Assembly (NCBI GenBank): GCA_013398295.1
Contig: VZSF01009841.1
Coordinates: forward strand, 226,845-290,844
Length of the DNA stretch: 64,000 nucleotides
Reading direction: 5' to 3'
Source of the DNA: Chionis minor
Taxonomy: Eukaryota > Chordata > Aves > Charadriiformes > Chionididae
Shown: one piece after another, positions 1 to 12,505 of the stretch
Numbering within the stretch: the stretch's first letter is position 1
How the letters are laid out: every line of letters starts with the position of its first letter
The notes under the pieces: model-generated
Database searches by the model: none
Seen by the model: the letters and a program-made list of their open reading frames with translations, nothing else
Told to the model about the DNA's origin: nothing
Made by a program: the position numbers and the translations under genes

Positions 1-400
1 CGCACCAGAGATAGACATACGCACACACACTCCTGGGATGCCAAAAACTGGCCCCTTGGCAAGTCCTGCCCGCAGCCGGCACAGCCCTGGGAGCACCCCG
101 CAGAGCAAGGGGCACCCCGACACCGGAGCCACCCCCCCGGGGCAGCCCCAAGCCCAGAGGCAGGTGGATGGGCACCGCCAGCCTCGGCGAGCAGCCCAAG
201 CCCCCGGCGCTGTGCCCGTCCTGCCTGGCACGGCACCCTCCTGGCACCCACGCGCGTGATCCTGCTGGGATTATTGCTAAAAACAGCTTTTTCTTGGTGG
301 CGCTGAGACCTCTAGCATCGTCGCATCGGGCATCGGCCGAGCGCCAATGCGGGGCGATGGGCAAGATTCGCCAGAGACATCGGAGAAAAGGATAGTCTGG
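1..400. promoter_or_regulatory. GC- and CpG-rich segment, possible CpG-island edge
   Basis: The first ~400 bases are clearly richer in G+C and CpG than what follows. Roughly 25-30 CpGs are visible by eye, concentrated at 60-260 and 300-380, and then density falls sharply. In vertebrates such patches often mark promoters. If synteny with mammals holds, CAMK1D would lie to the left on the minus strand, so this could be near its 5' end. That is inference: no CAMK1D coding exon or start codon context was found here. Confidence 0.35.
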
Positions 401-3400
401 ACTAACTGGGAGAGGTTTATAAGTCGTATCTCCGGGCTTCAGTTTCAACATGGGTAGGACACTAAAAAAGTGCAATGATTTTGGGGCACCCAAGGGAGGC
501 GACTGAATCAGAGGCCTCTGTACCAGAGGTACCGGCACTCCTGCACCTCAGGGGCAGCTCCACACCTGATCTTCAAATTAGGTACCCAAAAATAAATCCT
601 AACACAAGCAGCTAAATAACATTTACTTCAAAACAGATGTGATTGTATGCACATAACTGTTTAACACGCATTGTGTCCTGTAACAAATGCCTTAAAATTC
701 TCCTTTTGAGGCTGATTTTCCAGAGTTCTCATTGTTTATGAGCAGAATTTACAAGGTATCAGGCTGTGAGGCTGTCCCTGGGTCCGGACTGATCTGTGCC
801 TGTCAGTTCAAGGGGGATGTGGTGGAGGTAGGAATTCAGAGGTGTGTGAAGGTGTGAACTTGGAAAACAGACTGGGGTGTTTGGGCGATGCTACCCTCTG
901 CTGGGCAGAGCCACTCGGCTTAGCCTGTGCCAGCTCCTACAATTTATTACTGCATCCCTCTAATTCGATGGTTTGGTGGCCATCCTGCCACATGCGCAAC
1001 CCAAACAGCCTGGAATTTCTTACGATGAGTGTTTACGTACTGTTACAGTGTGCACTTTGAACGGCTTTCCTTCTGCCCCTGACTTACTCCCATTGTCTTG
1101 CTACCCTCAGGATTTCCTTCTTCGCATGATCCTGACGACCTGCTCCATAGTAGTGTCACCAGGAGTCCCCAGGCAGGCTCTCCATGCCACTGCATACCTG
1201 GGAAATGAAAGGTGTGACCGCCCCAAAAAGATGCAAGTTTCCCTTCAACCCGCACTACTGTCATATTTTCTCTCTTTTTGACACATAAATCACCTGGTAT
1301 CAGAAATCCCACGCTGTGATTTGGGTTTGCTGAACAGGGCCACCGAACGCAACCTCCTGTCTTTGGGAGAAGATTGAGAGTTTGGGGGCAGAAAGGGCAA
1401 GTGTGATCATCTGCCCTGACCTCTAGCATGACCCAGGCCAAAGAGCTTCATCCATCCTGAAGACAAGGGCCGTAACTTGTCTTGGAGTTATGGAATACCA
1501 AAACCATCCACCACTATTATTTATGAAGTTGCGTCGGTCCCTACAGTGTCACATTAAAATCTCCCTGCACAGGCAGAATCACCCACTTTTCCATTCCTGC
1601 TTTCCGCAGGCAAGAATTTTACTGAAAATTGCTCAAATCCTTGCCAATGCTGCAATTTCTCAGCATCCAAATTGCATAAGGTAAAGGTACATGTCAGCCT
1701 GTAAATCTAAGTTCTTTTTTCCTTATTTAACCTGCACCTTTAGCATCACATGGATGTGCGCTTTTTTGTGATAAAATAACTCATATTTGAAGTAACTGGC
1801 AATATAGAAATCTCTGGAGCCATTATAGGTTTAATGAGAAGTGTACAAGATGCTCCTGTTAGGCAGAGACCACTGGCACAATAGACCGTAACAGCCCCTT
1901 CAGAGTCATTACAGCCTGGCATGTCAGGCTGAATTTAGGGAGTCTGTAATCTTGCTTGACTGACAAGCTCCTGCAGAGCTATTGTAGCTATTGGAAGAAC
2001 AGGTATTTTTTAAAAATTGGAATCTTACATGAAAAGTTCTCCCTGGATTGGCTGCATATAGCAGGGCACGCTGCAGCTATGTGGCTCTGTACGGCCGTAT
2101 TCAACGTTTAATTGCATACAACTAGACGACAAGAGCATTAATAGATTGGTAAAATGAAGCATGCAGAAATGCCAGAATTAACACTTGTCAGTGAAACAGC
2201 AATTTGAGCCTTTTTTTGTGGCTGCATGGTGGCACTCCCTCATTACCTGGCCACGCTCTGCAGCTCTGCCAAGCGTTCGTTTCAGAAAACGGCTAACGAG
2301 CCGACGCAGCTGATGTGCGTTTCAAATGGCCACACATGCTGCACGTGCACCCAATCACTCCATGCAACAAAAACCCAAAGCCTTTTCATGGAGATGTACA
2401 AGTTCCGTTTTTTTTATAAAGCCTCCTAGGGAAATCTAGAGGAGAAATTAAAAAATCGAGTTCCAGTCAGGATATTTTATATCAGAATACAGTGATCTGG
2501 TTTTCGGAGTAATATTTAAAACTGTGTTTCTACCACTTCCGTCCTTCCAAATGATGCTGGGGTTACATACATAGGGTATGGCACCGCCGTTCTCTGCCGC
2601 CTTTCCGACCACGTAGCAACCTCAAACAGCGGCTCTTCTGCTGGCGACAGGAAAAAATTGGGCCAGCCCTGTAGAGAAAGTGGATCGTTTCCACATGCAC
2701 AGGTACGTACAGGCTCAAACCGACAGGAACAAGGATTTTGGGGGCTGGTCTGAGCCCGTGGGCGCTGGTAGCAACGCTGCCATGCACGAGTGTAGACCTC
2801 AGCAAGAAATTCAATGCAGAATGACATCTCGGATGCTTCAGAGCCTCTAGGAAAAGCCTAAGATAAAATAAAATCCATCTTCCAATTCGGCAGCACGGGT
2901 TACCATCTTAATTTTATCTGATGCCAGGTCTGACTTGCGTGATAAACATTCCCCCCCAAACACACTTTTTTTTTCATGCATTCGCAGCATTTCTTGGTGT
3001 TTTTAAGGGTGGGAACGTTGTAGCTCCAGCCTCTGACCCAAGGTGACCCATTTGGAAATTTGGAGGAAATCGTCTCGAGTATTATCTTGAGTCATGAGAA
3101 AATTAAGTTATGACAAGAACGGCTTGCTTAAAAAAGGAGAAAATTGCTTATTTTAAATGAGAAATTTAAATGCCTATTTAAATGAGAAAATCACTTATTT
3201 TTTAAAAAATGGTTCGCTGCTATTTCTTTTATTGAATAGTAATGAAACAGAACCCCAGTTTGAAAGGTATACTTTGGTAGGGGACCACTAGTTTTCACCA
3301 GGGGTGAAACTAGTGCTTATGGTTGGGTTTCAGTGTTTTCCAGGTTAGTTTTGACATCACAAGTTCGGTACAGAAAATGACAAACTTGGCTCTAAGGATG

Positions 3401-6400
3401 TTCGCAACAGCAGGCTGAGTCCGCTGCAGCTGATGCCAACAGCAACACTCCTTTGAGCTAATTGAAGACTCTTCAGTGACTTTAGGGGACTTTGACTTGG
3501 TCTGTACATCAAGAGGATGCACGTGAAGAAAAAAAATCCACCCCCAACAAGACACTTCTGAAGGTCTCGCACGTTGGTTTGTTTTCTTTTTAGGGTTAAT
3601 TATAATCAACGTCCTTACGCCACCCTTAAGTATATTAAAGCCTTAGATCAGTTTAAGCTCTTTAAGATGACCTAAGGCCCTTGCTCATCTTAGATAGCTA
3701 AAACACTGTCCAAAACCAAACAAAAGCAACGGAGGGGAGATGATAGATGGTCGCTGTCTGCACTGCTCTTCTCACGGGGAGGAGGGAGTTTAAATTGCCG
3801 TAGGGTTTTTCACCATGTCTGTAAAGTGGAATAAACAAGTGCTGATATAGCTGTGGATCCTCAGCCTGCAATTAGTCGCCTGAAGACCATCTGGTGCTTG
3901 GTTAAGCCCCCAGGTGCTTATATTACTCGTGAGGTTCATAGATGCCAGCTAACCTCTTTAGGTTGTGACTTTTCTTCCCTGGTTTTATTCTCATCTGAAT
4001 AAACCTAGGAAGTTAGAGTACAAAAGTCTTGACAACGTATTGCAGAGGCCGCTTGTTTTCCTATGGAAAAATTGGGATTTAAGAGAATAATAACTAGGCT
4101 GAACACATCCCTTAGAGTCTGCCGTGCCATGTGTGCATTGCGATAAATCTTTAAACTCGGGGCTGTAAATCACAATCATGAAAGTGCAGTGGGGGGAAAA
4201 AGAACTGTCACTGCCAAAGCAGAAGAGAAAGGAGTAACATGGTGGTAAAGATGGATGTGAGCAACGGGAGAGCCGGCAGCAGTCAGACAGGAGAGCAGGG
4301 AATAGATGAGAGAAGGGCAGAAAAGAAGGATGAGGGACACGAGATGCTCCTGGGGGAAAAACCACATACCCCATTCAGTTCCTGGTGTTGAGCTCCAGAG
4401 ACCCAAATCGTGGCGTTTCCATGCTGCCGAGCACCCGGTGTGAAATCACCACCCAAACACGTCTCATGATTTTAAAGAACTGCAGGACTGACACGAACCC
4501 TGCTCGTACCTCTCCTCTCTCACTCCCTGAGTGGTGGAGGTGGAGGTCTAGGCTTGGGATCCAATGGGCCAAGTTTTGGTCAAAATGAGAGCTGGATCTT
4601 TCTCTGGTTGGTTTCGCTGATTTGGCTTTGCACACTTGGTTCCTGGGGGGGAGCAGTGAGCTGGGACATTACATCTGCAAAGGTTACACTGAAAGAACAT
4701 GAGGTGACAAGGTAAGGACTCAAAAGCTGCAAAAATACCTCAAAAAGCTGTTGCCCAAGGACTTCCAATTCAACATCGTAATACAGGTTTACTTGGGTTT
4801 GGGGTTGTTTTTCTCCCCCAGGATTTCTCCCTTGCTACAAAGAGCAGATCAGGTACTTCAGCTGTACAGAGAAGCAGATGTCCACGAGGATCTCCTTCCT
4901 ATTCCTGCTATTTCGTGTCGGACACCAAGGCTGGATTTGCACTGGGAGGCAGGAACAAATTAACGGGAGCCGTGCTTCGGGCACACAAAGTGCTGTGAAA
5001 TGCCGAGTGCTTGGGAAGATCAGATCCCCGGTGTGGCGAATTGAGCACCCAAAATTAGCAAGCGTGTTTGATCATTTTGGCCTTAATCTCTTTGTGCCTT
5101 GGTTCACCAGCTGGTGATATCACAGGAGCACTGTGAAGATAAACGCATTAATATTGATCAGATGCTGAAGCATCACAGTGGCGCTCGCAAGGAAATGAAT
5201 GTTGAATTCAGCGTGTGGTTTGAACAGCGTGTGTTAATGTGGCCTAGAGCAATTCACCAGATTAAAATAACCCCAAATGATAGGTGATCGGATAATTAAG
5301 GGATGCATCACATTCAATGTGCACAAAGGCCCAAATTATGGCTGCACAGACTGTTTAATTCTGGTGTTTCCCAGGTCTTTACAACCTGACAGTCTGCACG
5401 TGGGGTTTATAGCCCAAAACCTGAGGAAGTGAGGTTTGTCTGATCACACCCTCTCTCTATACCACCTCCGTGCACGTACCTGTTGGTCTCCTCCACCTCC
5501 AATAACTTTTGACTCATACCCAACCCCAACCGCATATAACACCACTGTAGGAAAGCCCAAAAAGAGAAGTTTTCTGCAAATGAGGAGGCAGAACAGAGAC
5601 AAAAATCAAGTTTTGCCTCCCTGGAGAGACAGGTCGCTTTGCTGGACACCAGGGAGCCCACAGAGGATACAAGTGCAGCTGGAGACACAAGTCTGTAGGA
5701 CATGGGTCTCCACTGGTTTAGCTGCCCACCACACTGCTCTTTCATCCGATGGACATATCCGTCAGGGAACTGGGCTTTTGAACCTCAACATATAGAGGCC
5801 AGATCCTACTGGCTGTGAAGCAGGCAGTGGTCACTGATTGACACCGTGGAAGAGCCTCTCTTCCCTCTCCAGCCCAGCCCGTGCTTGCACCAGGTCCATG
5901 TTCACCCTGAGGATGGATCATGACTCCTAAGCTGCAAGCAGAGGCTGTACCTCCGCTATGAGGTTTCACCTTCCTGAGCTTGATGTGCTCATCCGAGCCA
6001 CATGGAAGTTGCATCAACCCAGCTCACTTCCAGCGGTGACAGGCCAGAGCTGTCCCCTCCAAAGGAGGTGACTTATTTTGGATGTCTCCTCTGCTTGCAC
6101 CCAGGAGAAACGTTAACCGCCTCCAGCACCGCCTCACCACACCGATGGATTCAAATAATAAGTGAATAGTGCAGGAAAAAAAAATTAAGTAACACAGGCA
6201 GGGGAAGAAGATATGGAAAGCCATTCACTTGCTTGTGAAGTAATCACTTTTTTCATTTAAGCAGAACACTCAGCTATCTTTTATATTGTTATTGGTAAAG
6301 TCCTCAGAAGCTGGAAATTAATATTTTTTTTTATCTCCTCATTTTCTCTCTTTCCCATTTGGCGAACATTGCTGTTTTCCCGTGTTTCTCACAGAACTGA

Positions 6401-9400
6401 AATGAACTTGGCTCATTTTGTTCTTTCCTTCCACAGACACTAACGTTGCTGAATAATGAAGAGAGAAGGAGCTTTGCTAATTAACCGCAGTCGCCGTATT
6501 AAGTCCAGGCTGACATTACACTCATGTCCAAGAGGCAGCTCTGCAGGCAATGAGCACGTGAGACAGCAGCCAGAGCTGAGTCTTTTTGCCCAAACTGACC
6601 CAGAAGAGAGATGAGTGGTTTTAGCCTTTACCAATGGGCAGAGTCCCCATCCCAATACATTACTTAAGTCTGCTTTCAGTGGTTTCCCACTACTTATTTT
6701 TAAGCATCAGAGGATTCCAGGTTAAAATCATTATTTTTGATCATGATATGACACAGAAATACACATTTGGAGCTCTCTCTCCATTCTGTTTTTCTACACA
6801 AACTTGCTGCCTTTATGAAACGAAGGCTGAGTTTGTCCCCTTGGCCTTTCACACCAGGTGTTGTCCACCAGAAAAAAGTGAATGCCTTGGAGCAGGCAGT
6901 GGAAAAATCAAGTTGACAGCACTTTTATCTCCCAGAAAGAGGTCTCCATTTGTAGACAGAAGCTTGACTGCCAACAGGGAGATCTGCTGGGGAATACCTC
7001 TCTCCACTCTCTCCTGCAAAAGCCTCAGGTGAAGACCAGCATCACTGGCTAACTGGACAGCAAGCTGGGAAGCAGCTGAGACAGCCTGATCTCACATTTA
7101 TTCACCCCATTTCCCTCTCCATCATGTTATCCATGCCCTGAGGGCCTGTATGAGGCAAGCCTGGGCTATTAGCACCAGCTCCTTGGTAACAGGGTTGCAT
7201 TGCAGGGACAGTGGTGGGAAGGAGAAAGAAATGTTGCTGGGTGTATCCTGGTCTCTTCCAGCCCTGCGACAGCTGGGTGGACCTTAACAGCCCATGGGAA
7301 ATGGGAGACGCCTAAATCCAGGGTGGGATCCATTGAAAGTTTGGGGTTCCATGGGTTGGAAAAAAGGCTGATGGATGAAGAGAACCTACGGGAGAAATGG
7401 GTCCCACCTGCTTGGAAGGGAGACATAGAATTTCATGTAAGCATGAGCTTGACCAAACCTAAATTTTGTTTACATAAAACATGCTTGTGCAATGGATTCA
7501 GGCCATGCCCTAGAGCTCCCTGGCAGGCAAACCCCAAATTCAGTGGGTGCTTTAGAAAAAGCACAAGAGCTTCGACTCTTCAGAACAGGGACATCAAGAC
7601 TGCCCCAGGCTGTGCCTCAAGCTCAGCTCTTCCTAGGTAGAGGGTAAATATCTGAACTTGAAGCTATCAATCAGCTGGGTTGAGAGTGGGCAACTAATTC
7701 GGGTGATAATCCTGTTCACAAGACCAGGCATTACTCATGGAGTAGCTGTAAACTTGGTGTGGGGCACTGGGACGATCTTTTGGATCCAGGCTTAAACATT
7801 ACCTCTCTCTGCACAGTCCCAATCAGCAAAAAAGCGTGGGGTTGAGCCAAAGTTGGCCAAGGGCTAAATCAGTGCCCTCCACTCTTTGCAAGCCACGCTC
7901 CATTTACACAACAAAATTGCCAGTTGAGTTGCCAAGCAAAGAAAGGGTCCAATTTTGCAGTTCCAGCCAGAAGTGTCACCCACTGCCAGAGCTGAAAACT
8001 GAAGTTGCCAGTGTGTCGCAAAAGCAGATATTTTTTGGAAAGTTTTACTGGAATTCCCGACTTTCGGGCCACTAGGACCAGTGGCAGCTGGTATAATTCT
8101 TCCAGCTGTCCAAATTCATGTCTGCTGGGATGTGAGCAGATTGTGAAAAGATTTCCGGAAGGTGAGTTATACAGACTTTGGTGGAGAGGGGACGGATTTT
8201 AGTAGAAGGTTGAATCTCATTTTTCAGAGTTCTACAACTCAGCCGAAAAAAAATGTGCTTTCATCTAATTGATGTGAAAGCTACAGCCCCACAAAGGTTG
8301 TTGCATGGTGTTTAATCAAACGGTGTCCCTTAAGCCTTATGCCACAATGCGGGTGGCTTTCGCTGATGGAACTGAAGTTCACTTTGTGCTCTTTGAAAAC
8401 TCATTTAATTGAATGGCATATTTTAGGCACTCTCCCCTAATTACATTTGCATAGGCATAGAAAGCGAGGAAAGCCAGAGTGCTTTATCAAACTATACTCC
8501 TTTCATTTAGCAATAACCATTTTTCCCTCCACCGTCAAGTTACTAAACCCTCTCTCAGGTCAGCTATGAGCTGAATCATGCCTTCACAGGCTCTTGTCAG
8601 CTTTGCCTTCCCTCGCCTCCCACCCATGCGCAGCACTATGAGCAGTCACTGCTAAGACAGTCTGCTCTACAGCCACCTCAAACCCCAGCAGCTGTCAAAA
8701 AAAGACTCCTCACCTTGACTTTGCAGTGGTTTCTGCTGGAATACAATCATCTCTGTCCTATTTGCCGTCAAAGCTTTTGTCTCAATTTATCCTCAGTGCA
8801 TGCTGTTTGGTAAGCATCATCATCATCCTCATCGTAGAGGGGGGAAACTGAGGTACAGAGAAGCCATTGGCGTGATCCACCCATGTCGTTGGCATGTTTT
8901 AGTTGGGTTGAGTCTCACTGAAACTCATGCACCTTAACACAACCCTTCAGGGACACTGCAGACCCCAATCGTAGGTCCGTGTCTCCAAATAGAACAAAAG
9001 CCTGGTGTGAGAAAGAGCTCAGGAGCTGTGCGTCTCAACATTTGCTCCTCCAGTCTTGCTCAGTTTTAATAACAGCTTGGGCCAAAGAGACTAATTAAAT
9101 AGCGGTGCCCCACATCACTCCCTGGCTTCTGTGACATGCCAGTGAGGGTCCATAGTTGGGCTGGGACCTGGCTCTGTGCAGGAGAGGTGAGCCAGAGCTC
9201 ATGGAAAATGAGCACAAAGGCAACTATTAAAAAAGAGCCAGGTACGATCGGGCAGGAGCAACCTCCTGCCAGCTACCCACAACCCCCAGACTGCCATTGC
9301 CCCAAAAGTATCTCCCAGACAAAGCATTCAACCTATGTTCCCACCACTTTGCTATGCCCGTGAGCAACAATTTCTAGCTGCACCCTCATTCCTTCTTCTC

Positions 9401-12400
9401 CCAAAGCAAGTCACAGCCTTTGGCTTTTCTCCGCACACTGTGTCTCCCAGCACAATTGCTGATCACCCTCTCACCGGAGGGGAATTTCGCCACTTTTTCT
9501 TCCCATGAGTCAATTTTTGAGTGGGACCACACTGTGTTTTGCTGTGCCCATGTGTTTCCAGTGCCCACTGGCTGTGCCGGTTGTGCTCAGATAAGATCTA
9601 ATCAGGGCTCTGCAGGCAGGAAAACACCAGCGAGCACGAGGTTTTATATTGTGCACCACCATCTTCCTCGCTGAGCATTTCCATGTAAATTCATTCCCTG
9701 AACAAATATGTTTTCTGCCCTACGTGGCCTTTGCTTTAGCTCTGTTCAACCACAATTCAGATCTCGGCTGCTCCAGAGCCAGTCTCGTTGTGGTCCCATC
9801 TCCATGGTAAGATTTCAAGCAGCTGAGTGATAGTGAGTGTCCCTTCTGAAATGGACTTTGGCAGATGTTCTGCAGTAAAACCAAAACATGAACCTCATCT
9901 GTCTGACTTCTTGAAGTATCACAGCCCGTCAGCTTCAGTTGCGTTTGCAACAATGGTTTGACTTGGTTCATTCCCATGCTCAGAAGTCAACAAGCATGTT
10001 GAGCCTTGGACGTTAACGATCCAGTTGTCTTCACAAGCCTAATAACTATTAGGGCAAACTTGCCAGGGCTACCTGTGCCAATCCCATGCCATTGCAATGA
10101 TTTGTATGTTTAAAAAAATTAGAGAAAAGTGATGGTGTCCACCAGTGTAACTCCCATGTAAGCTGCCCTGATCAAATCCTTTTTATTTCAAGACTAACTA
10201 TGCCCCAGACTGCAGTGTGCGGGAAATGTTATACCTCCTTATCCAGCTGGATGGTGTGCACCACAGGCGTGTTACACAACTGGTTTTTACAGTCTTAATT
10301 AGCCTTAAATAAGAACCCTGGGCCAGGGTGAAATGCTAAGGCAGTGACAGAAGGGTTTGTTTATCTGGCAGAGGCACCATAACACAGATAGTCACGGGTC
10401 TATGGCCAGATGACTTCACTAGTGTGAGCAAAGCCTTGGAGTCAGGGTGAGCTCATCCTGCCCTTCCACAGCTGCTTCCACCCTTCTGCTAACTTGGGAA
10501 AACAGACAAGCATCACCAAGCATTGCAGGGACTGTGCAGAAATATTCAAGACATGTTGGAGATTGTGCGTGCGCCATCCATGTTCACCCTTGGGTTTTGA
10601 GTGTATCCACTCTGCAGATAAGGCCATCGCTCCTCTCCAGTGTGGTTCAACGGGGCAGTCGCACTGTGGATGAAGGCCTGGAAAAACGACAACAGACCTG
10701 CAATTCTCCCTAGAAGCCCAAGACAAAGACCTGGACTCATCTCACCCACCTTCAGCCTTCAAATGCACACACCATGACTGAACTTGCCGTCTTGCTTAGG
10801 TCCATCCAATCCACATCAGACACCTACCAAGGGGATGGAGGTGTCCATTGCTCGGCGTTCGCTGAGAAGCAAAGCTGGGCTGCTGGCTGCTCTTGATGTC
10901 ATCAGAGGTGACCCATCCCAAAGCCTCCCTTGGTTTCCACCTAACTCCACACCTAAAAGGCCAGTTGGATTTTCATTCCCTTGCCCACCATCATCAGGGT
11001 AGGTTAGATGGGTGGATGGTTTCCACCAGTGCCACTGCTCAGGCAGTTCCAGACTGTTAAAGCGAACTGGATCTACTGAAGGCAGTGGACTGAAAATCAC
11101 AGCACAAATGAGAACAGATCTAAGCCAGATCCTGTACTACTACCTGAACAACACTGTCTTTTCCTTAAAGCCGTGGTTATTCACATCAGGAGGTGGATGG
11201 GAAGAGTCTGTTTGACCCAGCCTATTTGATTCTTAATTTATGCACCAAATGGGAAAATTAAGATTTCAGCGGGGTGTTTTTTCAACAAGAGCTTCTTTAG
11301 TTAGTGAAATGGGCTGTTCCAGAAATGTCTGCCATTCTCCTGGAAGGGGTAACACTGTTCTTGATGCCACATGTCTTATTATAACGCCATGACACGGGTC
11401 TTCTTGTACCCAGGGTTACTCTGTGTTTGTCACGGGCTAGAGCGCGCAGGACGGCTGTTCAGACAAACAGCTCTGTTCCAGGAACCACCGCACCAGCAAA
11501 GCCTGTAATAGCCACGTCTGTGATGTTTTCGACCCAGCACAGGCTCATTTATTTTTCCCGTTACCTCACAGCACAACAACCCCATCCGCCCTCCCACGGC
11601 TTCCCACCCCCCGGCTCCATGCCACGTCTTCCTCCAAGAGGAGCCTCTGCCCTACCATACACGATGCCTTGCTCTCCTTAAAAATCATCTGCCAGCCGGA
11701 ATCAGCTCCTGTTTTCCTGAGAATGGCTGCCTTCAGAGGATATCCTATGGGGAAGAAAAAGGGCTGGTTCCTCTTCTTTCCTCTCTTTTCCTTACTGCTC
11801 TTTTTATTCCTCCCCCAACTGCCTCCATACTGCCCTAAGAAAAACAGCAACAAGATCTTCTTGCTTCCTACCTTAAGGGGAGTCTGGACTAATTTGGAAA
11901 AGCCAGGCTGATAGCCATGTGGGCATGCAGGTGTATGAGCAGTGGGAATATTTTCCTTTTAGGAAATGATTTTTATTAAAAAAACCTGTAGGGTTGCTGT
12001 GATCGGAGAAGGACAGGTGTACAAGCTGCTGATGCAGGGGTAGATCTTGTAGGTATCAGTTTGGAACCACTTCTTATATCATTTTATATAAAATACGGTA
12101 ACTATAACAGGTAGTGGGTTATTGGGTAGGAAAAGAGGCTGAGAGTGAAAAACATATGAAGATTCATTTGCTCCTGATGGTGTTTTTTTTAGCTTCCATG
12201 CTGTCAACTTCTCTTTAAGCGGATCCACAAGGTTTATTTGTGGCAAGCCCAGGGCATTTGCTTCCCCAAAGCCAAGGCAGCAACCAAAGCAGACAGGCTG
12301 GTGGCCAAGGCAGTTTTCGTGCCGGTTTAATACTGGGCAACTTGACATCAAAAATTCCTGATCTCATCCAGCTGTGCCTGATGGTTCCCAGCTTTGGTGT

Positions 12401-12445
12401 TCAAAGTGCCAAGCAGTGACTGACAAGTGTGAAGGCGGCACAACG
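401..12445. other. Intergenic DNA, no supported gene
   Basis: This 12 kb holds only short open frames with no recognisable domain, no consistent splice structure and no recognisable CR1. It includes a short hairpin (3286-3315) and a 14-bp palindrome (5104-5117). G+C content is moderate. Regulatory elements or lncRNA exons cannot be excluded from sequence alone. Confidence 0.5.
3286..3315. repeat. Short near-perfect inverted repeat (hairpin)
   Basis: CACTAGTTTTCACC (3286-3299) is followed after three bases by GGTGAAACTAGTG (3303-3315). The two arms are complementary apart from one bulged base. No function is known. Confidence 0.6.

Positions 12446-12504
<59 letters not shown>
12446..12504. 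repeat. (ATC)n microsatellite
   Basis: An uninterrupted trinucleotide run of about 59 bases, close to 20 units. Read in one plus-strand frame it spells polyhistidine, which is a by-product of the repeat and not evidence for a protein. Pure arrays of this length are usually polymorphic in length. Confidence 0.97.

Positions 12505-12505
<1 letters not shown>

Noticed and set aside
1043..1441. 132-codon minus-strand open frame
   Set aside because: No recognisable family, start context or splice partners. Within chance expectation for this composition.
5104..5117. 14-bp palindrome TCACCAGCTGGTGA
   Set aside because: Palindromes of this size occur by chance in 64 kb; it contains an E-box core but nothing supports a role.
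7200..7640. 146-codon plus-strand open frame
   Set aside because: No domain or repeat similarity recognised; likely chance.
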